A DNA stretch of 15,363 nucleotides from PFJX01 sp031426735 (GTDB taxonomy: Bacteria; Pseudomonadota; Gammaproteobacteria; Burkholderiales; Thiobacillaceae), in NCBI GenBank assembly GCA_031426735.1, contig JASJPK010000082.1:1-15363 (forward strand), written 5' to 3'. Below, in pieces: positions 1 to 6,660 of this stretch. The notes under the pieces are model-generated. The model did not search any database and had not been told where the DNA came from. It saw nothing but the letters and a program-made list of their open reading frames with translations. Made by a program: the position numbers and the translations under genes. How positions within the stretch are numbered: position 1 is the stretch's first letter; every line of letters begins with the position of its first letter.

Positions 1-110
1 AAGAGGCAAAAGCGCTGGTGCTGGAAGAGAACATCGTCAACTGGTTGCTGGAACACGCCCAGGTCAGCGATGAATCGACAACCTTGGAAGCATTGATGGG
101 GAACGCTTGA
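1..110 (+). CDS. tig: Trigger factor, C-terminal end (5' truncated by window)
   Basis: The frame that ends in TGA at 108-110 gives 35 residues finishing EALMGNA. They include an ALVLEENIVNWLLEHAQV stretch typical of the end of the trigger-factor C-terminal chaperone domain. Trigger factor is the ribosome-bound prolyl isomerase and chaperone that meets nascent chains at the exit tunnel. Only the last part lies in the window, so the PPIase and ribosome-binding domains cannot be checked. The identification leans on this short match plus the conserved order tig-clpP-clpX. Its TGA overlaps the clpP ATG by one base, which suggests translational coupling. Confidence 0.85.
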   Translation, partial: EAKALVLEENIVNWLLEHAQVSDESTTLEALMGNA

Positions 111-748
111 TGAATAAATGGATGCAGGAGCATTGGACGCAGGAGCCTTCCGGCCTGGGGTATATCCCCATGGTTGTCGAACAAAGCGGACGCGGTGAGC
201 GCTCTTACGACATCTACTCCCGCCTGCTGAAGGAACGGGTTGTGTTCTTGGTTGGCCCGGTGAACGACATGACCGCCAATCTGGTCGTGGCGCAGTTCTT
301 GTTCCTGGAATCGGAAAATCCGGACAAGGACATTTACCTGTACATCAACTCTCCGGGCGGTTCCATTACGTCCGGTATGGCGATCTACGACACGATGCGT
401 TTCGTCAAACCCGATGTGTCGACGTTATGCATCGGCCAAGCCGCGAGCATGGGGGCGTTTCTGTTGTCTGCCGGCGCCAAGGGCAAGCGCTTTGTCCTGC
501 CCAACTCCCGCGTGATGATCCACCAGCCGCTCGGCGGATTTCAGGGGCAGGCGACGGATATCGAAATCCATGCCAAGGAAATCTTGTATCTCAAAGAAAA
601 ACTCAATGGTTTGCTGGCGGAACACACCGGGCAACCGATCGAGACCATCGAACGGGATACCGATCGTGACAATTTCATGAGTGCCGAAACAGCGGTCGCA
701 TATGGTTTGGCCGACAAGGTTCTGGCAAATCGCAACGACCCTGTATAA
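110..748 (+). CDS. clpP: ATP-dependent Clp protease proteolytic subunit ClpP
   Basis: ClpP is the serine peptidase barrel that degrades substrates unfolded and fed in by ClpX or ClpA in the cytoplasm. The 212-residue protein has the full catalytic triad: Ser113 in GQAASMGAF, His138 in MIHQPLGG and Asp187 in ERDTDRDNF. The handle-region helix around IHAKEILYLKEKLN is also present. The length is normal for the family, including a short N-terminal propeptide. ATG 110 is chosen because it overlaps the tig stop as TGATG. A TTG three bases upstream is in frame but less likely. clpX follows 40 bp downstream, so ClpX and ClpP are probably co-expressed. No frameshift or missing residue is seen. Confidence 0.98.
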   Translation: MNKWMQEHWTQEPSGLGYIPMVVEQSGRGERSYDIYSRLLKERVVFLVGPVNDMTANLVVAQFLFLESENPDKDIYLYINSPGGSITSGMAIYDTMRFVKPDVSTLCIGQAASMGAFLLSAGAKGKRFVLPNSRVMIHQPLGGFQGQATDIEIHAKEILYLKEKLNGLLAEHTGQPIETIERDTDRDNFMSAETAVAYGLADKVLANRNDPV

Positions 749-788
749 GCTTGACTAAAGCAATCTGGTATTAATTACGGAGCCCAAC

Positions 789-2051
789 ATGGCCGAGAAA
801 TCAGGCGACGAAAAACTTCTGTATTGCTCCTTCTGCGGCAAGAGCCAACATGAAGTTCGCAAGCTCATAGCGGGCCCGAGCGTGTTCATTTGCGACGAAT
901 GCGTCGATCTCTGTCTGGATATCATCCGTGAAGATGTGGGCAAGGAAGTCGACAAGGAAAGCAGTGACCGGCTGCCGACCCCGCAGGAAATTGCCGCGGT
1001 GCTGGACCAATATGTGATTGGCCAGAGTACGGCCAAGCGGGCCCTGGCCGTGGCGGTTTACAACCACTACAAACGTCTGCGCCAGCCTGGCGGCAGCAAG
1101 GATGACGAAGTCGAACTGGCCAAGAGCAACATTTTGTTGATTGGCCCCACCGGCTCCGGCAAGACGCTGCTGGCGCAAACGCTGGCGCGTCAACTCAACG
1201 TGCCGTTCGTGATCTCGGACGCGACGACGCTGACCGAAGCCGGCTACGTTGGCGAGGATGTCGAGAACATCATTCAGAAACTGTTACAGAAGTGTGACTA
1301 CGACGTCGAAAAAGCCAGGAACGGCATCGTTTACATCGATGAGATCGACAAGATTTCACGTCGTTCGGAAAACCCTTCGATCACCCGAGACGTATCGGGC
1401 GAAGGGGTGCAACAGGCGCTGCTCAAGTTGATCGAAGGCACGGTTGCCTCGATTCCGCCGCAGGGTGGGCGCAAGCATCCGAATCAGGAATACATCCAGG
1501 TCGATACCACCAATATTCTGTTCATTGTCGGCGGCGCATTCAGCGGGCTGGAGCGGGTGATTCGCGATCGTACCGAAAAGACCGGTATCGGCTTCGGCGC
1601 GGAAGTGAAGAGCAAGGACAACCGCAAGGACGTCGGCGAAGTGTTCCGCATGGTCGAGCCGGAAGATCTGATCAAGTTCGGCCTGATTCCCGAGTTTGTC
1701 GGCCGTCTGCCGGTGATTGCGACGCTGGAGGAACTCGACGTGACCGCGTTGAAGCAAATCCTGACCGAACCCAAGAACGCGCTGACGCGCCAGTTCGAAA
1801 AGCTGTTCAAGATGGAAGGCGTCGATCTGGAGTTTCGTGAAGAAGCGCTTACCGCCATCGCCAATCGCGCCATCAAGCGCAAGACGGGCGCACGCGGCTT
1901 GCGTTCGATCATCGAGCATTCCCTGCTCGACATCATGTTCGATCTGCCGGGCATGCAGGATGTATCCAAGGTTGTCGTCGATGAGAAAACAGTGCTCGGC
2001 GAAGGCAAACCTCTGCTGATTTACGCCGAACAGGCCAAAGCGGCCGGTTAA
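789..2051 (+). CDS. clpX: ATP-dependent Clp protease ATP-binding subunit ClpX
   Basis: ClpX is the AAA+ unfoldase that recognises tagged substrates, including tmRNA-tagged proteins, and threads them into ClpP. The 420-residue protein starts with a C4 zinc-binding domain (Cys13, Cys16, Cys35, Cys38). It then has Walker A GPTGSGKT at 119-126, the GYVG pore loop at 152-155, Walker B VYIDEID at 181-187, the RKH pore loop at 228-230 and the IGF ClpP-docking tripeptide at 267-269. The sensor-2 motif GARGLRS lies near residue 365. GGAG at 779-782 precedes ATG 789 at good spacing. The ssrA gene whose tag ClpXP reads lies 4 kb downstream in the same window. Confidence 0.98.
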   Translation: MAEKSGDEKLLYCSFCGKSQHEVRKLIAGPSVFICDECVDLCLDIIREDVGKEVDKESSDRLPTPQEIAAVLDQYVIGQSTAKRALAVAVYNHYKRLRQPGGSKDDEVELAKSNILLIGPTGSGKTLLAQTLARQLNVPFVISDATTLTEAGYVGEDVENIIQKLLQKCDYDVEKARNGIVYIDEIDKISRRSENPSITRDVSGEGVQQALLKLIEGTVASIPPQGGRKHPNQEYIQVDTTNILFIVGGAFSGLERVIRDRTEKTGIGFGAEVKSKDNRKDVGEVFRMVEPEDLIKFGLIPEFVGRLPVIATLEELDVTALKQILTEPKNALTRQFEKLFKMEGVDLEFREEALTAIANRAIKRKTGARGLRSIIEHSLLDIMFDLPGMQDVSKVVVDEKTVLGEGKPLLIYAEQAKAAG

Positions 2052-2074
2052 GGCTCTTTATTCATAAAGCACCG

Positions 2075-2101
2075 CCGCCGGGTTGAAATATCTCCCGGCG
2101 G
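2075..2101 (+). other. GC-rich hairpin between clpX and lon
   Basis: CCGCCGGG (2075-2082) pairs perfectly with CCCGGCGG (2094-2101) across an 11-nt loop. The following bases, TCTCATGTAG, are not a U-tract, so this is at best a weak terminator or attenuator for read-through from clpX. It overlaps the proposed heat-shock promoter of lon. Its right arm can also pair with 2135-2141 next to the lon ribosome binding site (see findings). Confidence 0.5.
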
Positions 2102-2110
2102 TCTCATGTA
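2082..2110 (+). promoter_or_regulatory. Candidate sigma-32 (heat-shock) promoter of lon
   Basis: A GTTGAAA box (2082-2088) is followed after 13 nt by TCTCATGTA (2102-2110). This resembles the RpoH consensus CTTGAAA-N11-16-CCCCATNT. lon is a classical sigma-32 regulon member in proteobacteria, and this is the right place for its promoter. Transcription would start near 2117, about 33 nt before the lon ATG. The -10 box matches imperfectly, so this is a reasoned candidate only. Confidence 0.5.
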
Positions 2111-2124
2111 GCTCAAACTGCACA

Positions 2125-2143
2125 GGCGGACAGTCCGCCGGAG
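2125..2143 (+). promoter_or_regulatory. Hairpin abutting the lon ribosome binding site
   Basis: GGCGG (2125-2129) and CCGCC (2135-2139) form a small stem with loop ACAGT. The Shine-Dalgarno GGAG (2140-2143) begins on the next base, six bases before ATG 2150. Such a stem could influence ribosome access to lon mRNA. The pairing is seen in the sequence; the regulatory role is inference. Confidence 0.4.
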
Positions 2144-2149
2144 AACATC

Positions 2150-4561
2150 ATGAGCCAAAGCGCCCAATTCACTGACCCCGTTACTCTGCCGCTATTGCCA
2201 TTGCGCGACGTGGTGGTGTTCCCACACATGGTCATTCCATTGTTTGTGGGCCGCCCCAAGTCGATCAAGGCGCTGGAAATCGCTATGGAAACGGGCAAGC
2301 ACATCCTGCTGGTGGCACAGAAATCCGCTGCCAAGGATGAACCCAGCTTCGACGACCTGTACGAAGTGGGCGCAATCGCCAGCATCCTGCAAATGCTCAA
2401 GCTGCCCGACGGCACCGTGAAAGTGCTGGTCGAAGGCAACCTGCGCGTAGCCGTGCAGGAATTCATCGACGCCGACAGTCACTTCATGGCGCGTGGCGAG
2501 CAATTGCCCGAAACCGGGAACGAAGACCCGGAAATCGAAGCGATGCGGCGCGCATTGCTGGCCCAGTTCGACAACTACGTCAAACTCAACAAGAAGATTC
2601 CGCCGGAAATCCTCGCCTCGCTGGCTGGCATCGACGATGCCGGTCGCCTGACCGATACCATCGCTGCCCATCTGCCGCTCAAGCTGGAGCAAAAGCAGGC
2701 CATTCTTGAGATGACCGACTTGAAGGCTCGACTCGACCATCTGATGGGCTTCATGGAAACCGAGATCGATATCCTGCAGGTGGAAAAGCGCATCCGCGGC
2801 CGCGTCAAGCGCCAGATGGAAAAGAGCCAGCGTGAGTACTACCTGAACGAGCAGGTCAAAGCAATCCAGAAGGAACTCGGCGATGTCGACGAGACCGGCG
2901 ATGTCGACGAACTCGACAAGCGCATCAAGGCCGCACACATGTCGCGCGAAGCGACCAAGAAAGCCGAGACCGAGCTGAAGAAACTCAAGATGATGTCGCC
3001 GATGTCGGCCGAGGCCACCGTGGTCCGGACCTACATCGAAACGCTGATCAACCTGCCCTGGCGCAAGAAGACCAAGATTTCCAAGAGCCTGGAAACCGCG
3101 CTGGAAGTCCTGGATGCGGACCATTACGGGCTGGAGAAGGTCAAGGAACGCATCGTCGAATACCTTGCCGTGCAACAGCGGGTCGACAAACTGAAGGCGC
3201 CGATCCTGTGTCTGGTCGGACCACCCGGCGTCGGCAAAACCTCGCTGGGTCAATCCATCGCCCGCGCAACCAATCGCAAATTCGTGCGCATGGCCTTGGG
3301 TGGCGTACGTGACGAAGCCGAGATTCGCGGCCATCGGCGTACCTACATCGGTTCAATGCCCGGCAAAATCCTGCAAAGTCTGACCAAGGCGACGGTCCGC
3401 AACCCGCTTTTCCTGCTCGATGAAGTCGACAAGATGGGCCAGGATTTCCGCGGCGACCCGTCTTCCGCGCTGCTGGAAGTGCTCGATCCGGAACAGAACC
3501 ACACCTTCCAGGATCATTACGTCGAGGTCGATTACGATCTTTCCGACGTGATGTTCGTCGCCACCGCCAACTCGCTGAACATCCCTGCGCCGTTGCTGGA
3601 TCGGATGGAAGTCATCCGGCTATCCGGCTACACCGAGGACGAAAAGGTCAATATCGCCCAGCGTTACCTGCTACCCAAGCAGATGAAGAACAACGGCCTG
3701 AAAGAGACCGAACTCAACGTCAGCGAAGCCGCCTTGCGCGACATCGTGCGGTATTACACGCGCGAATCCGGCGTGCGCAGCATGGAACGGGAAGTCTCCA
3801 AAATTTGCCGCAAAGCCGTCACCGCGATCGCGCTGAAGAAGGCCAAGGGCAAGATCAGCGTGACCCCGCGCAATCTCGAAAAATATCTCGGCGTGCAACG
3901 CTATACCTACGGCATGGCCGAGAAAAACAACCAGATCGGGCAAGTCACCGGATTGGCCTGGACAGAAGTCGGCGGCGAACTCCTCACCATCGAAGCCTCG
4001 CGCATGCCGGGTAAAGGCAATATCACCCGCACCGGCCAACTCGGCGACGTGATGAAGGAATCCATCGAAGCCGCCCGCACCGTGATGCGGAGCCGTGCCA
4101 AATCGCTAGGCATCAGCGTCGAGATGTTCGAAAAGAACGACATGCACATACACATGCCGGAAGGTGCAACCCCGAAAGATGGCCCATCCGCCGGCGCCGC
4201 AATTACCACGGCAATGGTTTCGGTATTCACCGGAATTCCGGTGCGCTGCGATGTCGCCATGACCGGTGAAATCACACTGCGCGGTGAAGTGTTGCCGATC
4301 GGCGGCCTCAAGGAAAAACTGCTTGCCGCGCACCGTGGCGGCATCAAGAAAGTATTGATCCCGGAAGGCAACGTCAAAGATCTCACCGAAATTCCCGACA
4401 ACATCAAGAATCGTCTGGAGATTCAACCGGTGAAATGGATAGAGCAGGTTCTGGAGGCAGCGCTGGAAACTATTCCGGTTCCGCTTCTCGACGAAGTTGC
4501 AACCGAAACTCCCGCACCGGCCCAAGTCGCAACTGAGCCACCGGCTGTAATCAAGCATTGA
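2150..4561 (+). CDS. lon: ATP-dependent protease Lon
   Basis: Lon is the homohexameric cytoplasmic protease that removes misfolded and specific regulatory proteins, with AAA+ ATPase and peptidase on one chain. The 803-residue product has the N-terminal substrate-binding LON domain (about 12-205) and a charged helical linker to about 310. The ATPase carries Walker A GPPGVGKT at 357-364 and Walker B LFLLDEVDK with Asp424/Glu425. The C-terminal protease has Ser680 in DGPSAG and Lys723 in GGLKEK, matching the Ser-Lys dyad of E. coli Lon (679/722). The last 30 residues form a Pro/Ala/Glu-rich tail, a little longer than usual. GGAG at 2140-2143 supports ATG 2150. It sits between clpX and hupB, the usual proteobacterial order. 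Confidence 0.98.
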   Translation: MSQSAQFTDPVTLPLLPLRDVVVFPHMVIPLFVGRPKSIKALEIAMETGKHILLVAQKSAAKDEPSFDDLYEVGAIASILQMLKLPDGTVKVLVEGNLRVAVQEFIDADSHFMARGEQLPETGNEDPEIEAMRRALLAQFDNYVKLNKKIPPEILASLAGIDDAGRLTDTIAAHLPLKLEQKQAILEMTDLKARLDHLMGFMETEIDILQVEKRIRGRVKRQMEKSQREYYLNEQVKAIQKELGDVDETGDVDELDKRIKAAHMSREATKKAETELKKLKMMSPMSAEATVVRTYIETLINLPWRKKTKISKSLETALEVLDADHYGLEKVKERIVEYLAVQQRVDKLKAPILCLVGPPGVGKTSLGQSIARATNRKFVRMALGGVRDEAEIRGHRRTYIGSMPGKILQSLTKATVRNPLFLLDEVDKMGQDFRGDPSSALLEVLDPEQNHTFQDHYVEVDYDLSDVMFVATANSLNIPAPLLDRMEVIRLSGYTEDEKVNIAQRYLLPKQMKNNGLKETELNVSEAALRDIVRYYTRESGVRSMEREVSKICRKAVTAIALKKAKGKISVTPRNLEKYLGVQRYTYGMAEKNNQIGQVTGLAWTEVGGELLTIEASRMPGKGNITRTGQLGDVMKESIEAARTVMRSRAKSLGISVEMFEKNDMHIHMPEGATPKDGPSAGAAITTAMVSVFTGIPVRCDVAMTGEITLRGEVLPIGGLKEKLLAAHRGGIKKVLIPEGNVKDLTEIPDNIKNRLEIQPVKWIEQVLEAALETIPVPLLDEVATETPAPAQVATEPPAVIKH

Positions 4562-4586
4562 CGCGGGGTTAGTCGATTGTTATAAA
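4558..4586 (+). promoter_or_regulatory. Sigma-70 promoter for hupB overlapping the lon stop codon
   Basis: The -35 box TTGACG (4558-4563) contains the lon TGA stop. A 17-nt spacer leads to -10 TATAAA (4581-4586), preceded by TG at 4578-4579, an extended -10 element. This is close to consensus at ideal spacing. It lies about 50 bp upstream of the hupB GTG, so hupB can be transcribed independently of lon. Confidence 0.75.
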
Positions 4587-4638
4587 GCCCGGCGCAGATT
4601 GCCTGCGTTGGTCTTCCATCCGATGAAAGGGGGATTTC

Positions 4639-4911
4639 GTGAACAAGTCTGAACTGATCGATGCGATTGCCGTATCCGCTGACATTTCCAAAGCTGCTGC
4701 TGGCCGAGCACTGGATGGAGCAATGGATGCCGTGAAAAATGCCTTGCAGAATGGCGAAATGGTCACTTTGGTAGGTTTTGGCTCTTTCTATGTCGGTGAG
4801 CGTGCAGCTCGTACTGGACGCAATCCACGTTCCGGAGCCGCCATCAAGATCAAAGCCGCAAAAGTGCCGAAGTTTCGCCCCGGCAAGGGTTTGAAAGACT
4901 CATTGAAGTAA
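4639..4911 (+). CDS. hupB: DNA-binding protein HU-beta
   Basis: HU is a small dimeric nucleoid protein that binds and bends DNA with little sequence specificity. The 90-residue product starts MNKSELIDAIA and has the dimerisation helices in the first half. The signature GFGSFYVGERAARTGRNPRSG-like segment forms the beta arm that inserts in the minor groove; its start GFGSF lies at 46-50. GTG 4639 is taken as start because AAGGGGG (4627-4633) sits 5 nt upstream and the product then has the standard HU length and N-terminus. Position after lon is conserved in many proteobacteria. Its own strong promoter is at 4558-4586. Confidence 0.97.
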   Translation: MNKSELIDAIAVSADISKAAAGRALDGAMDAVKNALQNGEMVTLVGFGSFYVGERAARTGRNPRSGAAIKIKAAKVPKFRPGKGLKDSLK

Positions 4912-4918
4912 AGAATTC

Positions 4919-4994
4919 GGGTGCTTAGCTCAGTTGGTAGAGCGTCTGCCTTACACGCAGAATGTCGGCGGTTCGAACCCGTCAGCACCCACCA
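4919..4994 (+). tRNA. tRNA-Val (anticodon UAC)
   Basis: This is a complete cloverleaf. The acceptor arm GGGTGCT (4919-4925) pairs with AGCACCC (4984-4990). The D-arm is GCTC/GAGC, the anticodon stem TCTGC/GCAGA has loop CTTACAC with anticodon TAC at 4952-4954, and the T-arm is GGCGG/CCGTC around TTCGAAC. The discriminator A and the 3' CCA are encoded (4991-4994). It lies 7 bp after hupB and is probably co-transcribed. Confidence 0.97.
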
Positions 4995-5001
4995 AACAAC
5001 T

Positions 5002-5069
5002 CTTTAAGCGCCGTTCCGGCGGATAGAAACGACTGACAAAACAGTTGTTTCATTCTTTGGCGTTTAAAG
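5002..5069 (+). terminator. Nested stem-loop after tRNA-Val, candidate terminator
   Basis: An outer 11-bp stem pairs 5002-5012 with 5059-5069 (one G-U). It encloses a 9-bp hairpin, AAACGACTG (5027-5035) with CAGTTGTTT (5042-5050), loop ACAAAA, one G-U. The inner hairpin is followed by TTTCATTCTTT, a broken U-run. It ends the hupB-tRNA unit, so a terminator or tRNA 3'-processing role is reasonable. The rest of 4995-5244 has no convincing gene, apart from the T-arm-like stretch listed separately. Confidence 0.45.
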
Positions 5070-5074
5070 GTGTT

Positions 5075-5130
5075 TCAGCATGGCCCACCACCCCCACCAA
5101 AACCCGTCCTCCAATAGCGCGGGTTCGATT
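5075..5130 (+). pseudogene. Possible tRNA/tmRNA relic (T-arm-like stretch)
   Basis: CGCGGGTTCGATT at 5118-5130 is an exact 13-nt copy of the ssrA T-arm and T-loop (6468-6480). Upstream, TCAGCA (5075-5080) and CCCACCA (5084-5090) echo the 3' end of the nearby tRNA-Val. No acceptor stem or cloverleaf can be drawn, so nothing functional is claimed. It may be the scar of a lost tRNA gene or of a past tRNA-targeted insertion. Confidence 0.25.
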
Positions 5131-5244
5131 GCATTCCCCCATGCATCTTGGTGAGTTGATCATCGGCATCATGCCGAGGGCCAGACCAGCGACTGGTGGC
5201 TTCCGGAAGCACCCCCGGCCGGCCTTTCCGACAGGCCTCCCGAA

Positions 5245-5781
5245 CTACCACATCAAATCATCCGGAATCTGGAAGGCGGCATACGCATCGTCTGCGTCCG
5301 TTTCGTCGCTGGACTTGTTCACGCGAACGACAAGCGAAGCATCACGCTCGGCGATCTTGTCGGCGATGACTCTGGGGACCAATTCGGTGGTGCTGCCAAG
5401 GCAGACGATTACCAGGTGCCCGGCCGTTAATTGCGCCTGGACTGCGGCCGATACATACAGCCGTTCGATCTTATTGCCACGGGTAAAGTTATAGGCAATT
5501 TCACCAGTGCCCTTGCTCTGGCGATTCATCTGCACCATCTGGGCAATTTGCGCCTGGATCGCCTTTTTGGTGGCCGCTGCATCGCGCTGGGCATTGAGTT
5601 CCCGTGCCCGCTCGGCGTTCTTGCGTTGCATTTCGAGAGCGGCCAATCGCGCTTCATCGACAATTTGCGTACCGGTCTGGCGCTCGACCTTCTTCTGTTT
5701 GCTCTTCTCTTGGTGGGCCTGTTTGATTTTTTTATTATCGATTAGGCCGGCTTTTAAGAACTGGTCCTGCAATGAAGCCAT
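5245..5781 (-). CDS. DUF2058 family protein (YaiL-like)
   Basis: The 178-residue protein is highly charged and helical in its first half (a Lys/Gln/Glu-rich stretch around 20-85). A more compact C-terminal part contains ADKIAERDAS and ends DDAYAAFQIPDDLMW, the characteristic end of the DUF2058/YaiL family. The family is common in gamma- and betaproteobacteria and is described as nucleoprotein-like, but no biochemical role is established that I can state with confidence. The start at 5781 gives the normal family N-terminus (MASLQDQFLKAGLID) behind a weak CGGA ribosome binding site. It is transcribed opposite to its neighbours and stands alone. Confidence 0.85.
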   Translation of the reverse strand: MASLQDQFLKAGLIDNKKIKQAHQEKSKQKKVERQTGTQIVDEARLAALEMQRKNAERARELNAQRDAAATKKAIQAQIAQMVQMNRQSKGTGEIAYNFTRGNKIERLYVSAAVQAQLTAGHLVIVCLGSTTELVPRVIADKIAERDASLVVRVNKSSDETDADDAYAAFQIPDDLMW

Positions 5782-6055
5782 ATCTGTTGTTCCGTAAATT
5801 GGGTCTGCTCGCCCAGGCAGCGGTGCCGGCCGATGGAGAGGAGCGAGGATAGCAAAAAGACGATGACGCAGACCGCATCTCAGCCATGCATGGTGCTCCT
5901 GGCCAATGCTGCCATGCTTTTTCCCATCCTCCGGATGCCATCAATCTGTCCGCGCGGGTTCTTGCACAGTGAATGCGCTGCATGTGCGGGCGCAGTCGAT
6001 ACGGTTAAATTCGACTGCAAAAATCCACCGCCATAGCGGGCAAACAGCGAATACC

Positions 6056-6084
6056 TTGACTCTACCCATAGCGCCGCGTAGATT
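6056..6084 (+). promoter_or_regulatory. Sigma-70 promoter of ssrA
   Basis: The -35 TTGACT (6056-6061), an exact 17-nt spacer and -10 TAGATT (6079-6084) place the start near 6091, about 45 nt before the mature tmRNA 5' end. RNase P would remove that leader. The remaining gap between the DUF2058 gene and ssrA (5782-6055) shows no gene or repeat that I can support. Confidence 0.8.
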
Positions 6085-6135
6085 GCCATGACCCACTTGA
6101 ACTATCAGAGTGGGGCTCCATCTAAGCAGCACAAA

Positions 6136-6496
6136 GGGGGCGACCTGGCTTCGACGGGGGTCGCGACGCAGACAAGGGCATACCGAGGACCAGTTACCTC
6201 GTAAATACATCTGGAATCTAGTAGTCGCCAACGACGAAACCTACGCTCTGGCCGCTTGACGGCTAGACTCCACACCGGTTGGTCCATGGGCCGGGCTGGG
6301 AAACCAGCAGTGGAGTCATTAACATGGACTCGCGTTGATTCGGGCCGCTTGAATCAACGTTAAAATTAGGTGGCTCGCTCGAACTTAGCCTGTCTGGCCG
6401 GCGCAGTTAGGGTTAAAACCAAATGACCAGACTAAGTATGTAGAACTTGCTGTAGAGGGCTTTCGGACGCGGGTTCGATTCCCGCCGCCTCCACCA
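6136..6496 (+). ncRNA. ssrA: Transfer-messenger RNA (one-piece tmRNA)
   Basis: tmRNA rescues stalled ribosomes and adds a degradation tag read mainly by ClpXP. The 5' GGGGGCG (6136-6142) pairs with 3' CGCCTCC (6486-6492), followed by ACCA. The T-arm GCGGG-TTCGATT-CCCGC is at 6469-6485. The tag frame runs 6227-6259 (GCC to TGA) and encodes ANDETYALAA, so with the charged Ala the tag is AANDETYALAA. The 361-nt length is typical of a one-piece tmRNA, not the split form found in some betaproteobacteria. The 3' end is intact although a mobile element begins here, so the element restores or keeps the functional end. Confidence 0.97.
6474..6496 (+). other. Probable attL core: 3' end of ssrA
   Basis: The T-loop-to-CCA segment of ssrA is the usual crossover region for integrases of this type. 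The integrase is immediately downstream. The exact crossover cannot be set because the partner attR copy is not recognisable in the window beyond 7-8 bp matches. Confidence 0.45.
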
Positions 6497-6504
6497 ATCA
6501 ACCA

Positions 6505-6603
6505 TCCAACGACATCCAGCAACATCCTTAAACCGGCCTAAGTGCCGGTTTTTTTATGCCTTTTTCATCCGTTACGGGGTAACATTGTCCAACAACATCC
6601 GGC
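6505..6603 (+). repeat. Direct repeat pair TCCAACRACATCC in the attL arm
   Basis: 6505-6520 and 6588-6603 agree at 14 of 16 positions (TCCAACGACATCCAGC versus TCCAACAACATCCGGC). A third partial copy, CAGCAACATCC, lies at 6517-6527. They sit on both sides of the terminator at 6530-6555, between ssrA and int, where excisionase or accessory recombination sites are expected. The function is inferred. Confidence 0.5.
6530..6555 (+). terminator. Rho-independent terminator downstream of ssrA
   Basis: AAACCGGC-like arm (6530-6537) pairs with GCCGGTTT (6544-6551) around loop CTAAGT, and the T-run 6549-6555 follows. It ends tmRNA transcription within the element, and so replaces the native terminator displaced by integration. 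Confidence 0.85.
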
Positions 6604-6658
6604 TTTGAAGTGGGGTAACTCTTCGGGGTAACCCCAGAATCCAGAAAGGAGTTACCCC
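6576..6658 (+). repeat. GGGGTAAC repeat cluster, left arm (candidate integrase sites)
   Basis: GGGGTAAC occurs at 6576-6583, 6612-6619 and 6625-6632, and inverted (GTTACCCC) at 6651-6658. The same octamer recurs twice at the far end of the element (14345-14352, 14357-14364). The extended form TGGGGTAACT at 6611-6620 is identical at 14356-14365. Clustering at both ends is what arm-type integrase sites look like. The first copy is also half of GTTAC-GGG-GTAAC. The inverted copy overlaps the int ribosome binding site. Confidence 0.65.
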
Positions 6659-6660
6659 TA

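Noticed and set aside
751..779. TTGACT at 751-756 as a clpX promoter
   Set aside because: The hexamer at 17-nt spacing is ATTACG and the better TATTAA lies only 12 nt away, so no acceptable -10 box exists.
2192..3334. Long open frame of 380 residues on the minus strand inside lon
   Set aside because: It is antisense to a complete lon gene, its composition follows lon codon positions, and it has no ribosome binding site or family features.
5045..5494. 149-residue open frame on the plus strand across the tRNA downstream region and the DUF2058 gene
   Set aside because: It is antisense to a well-recognised family member and has no recognisable domain or ribosome binding site.
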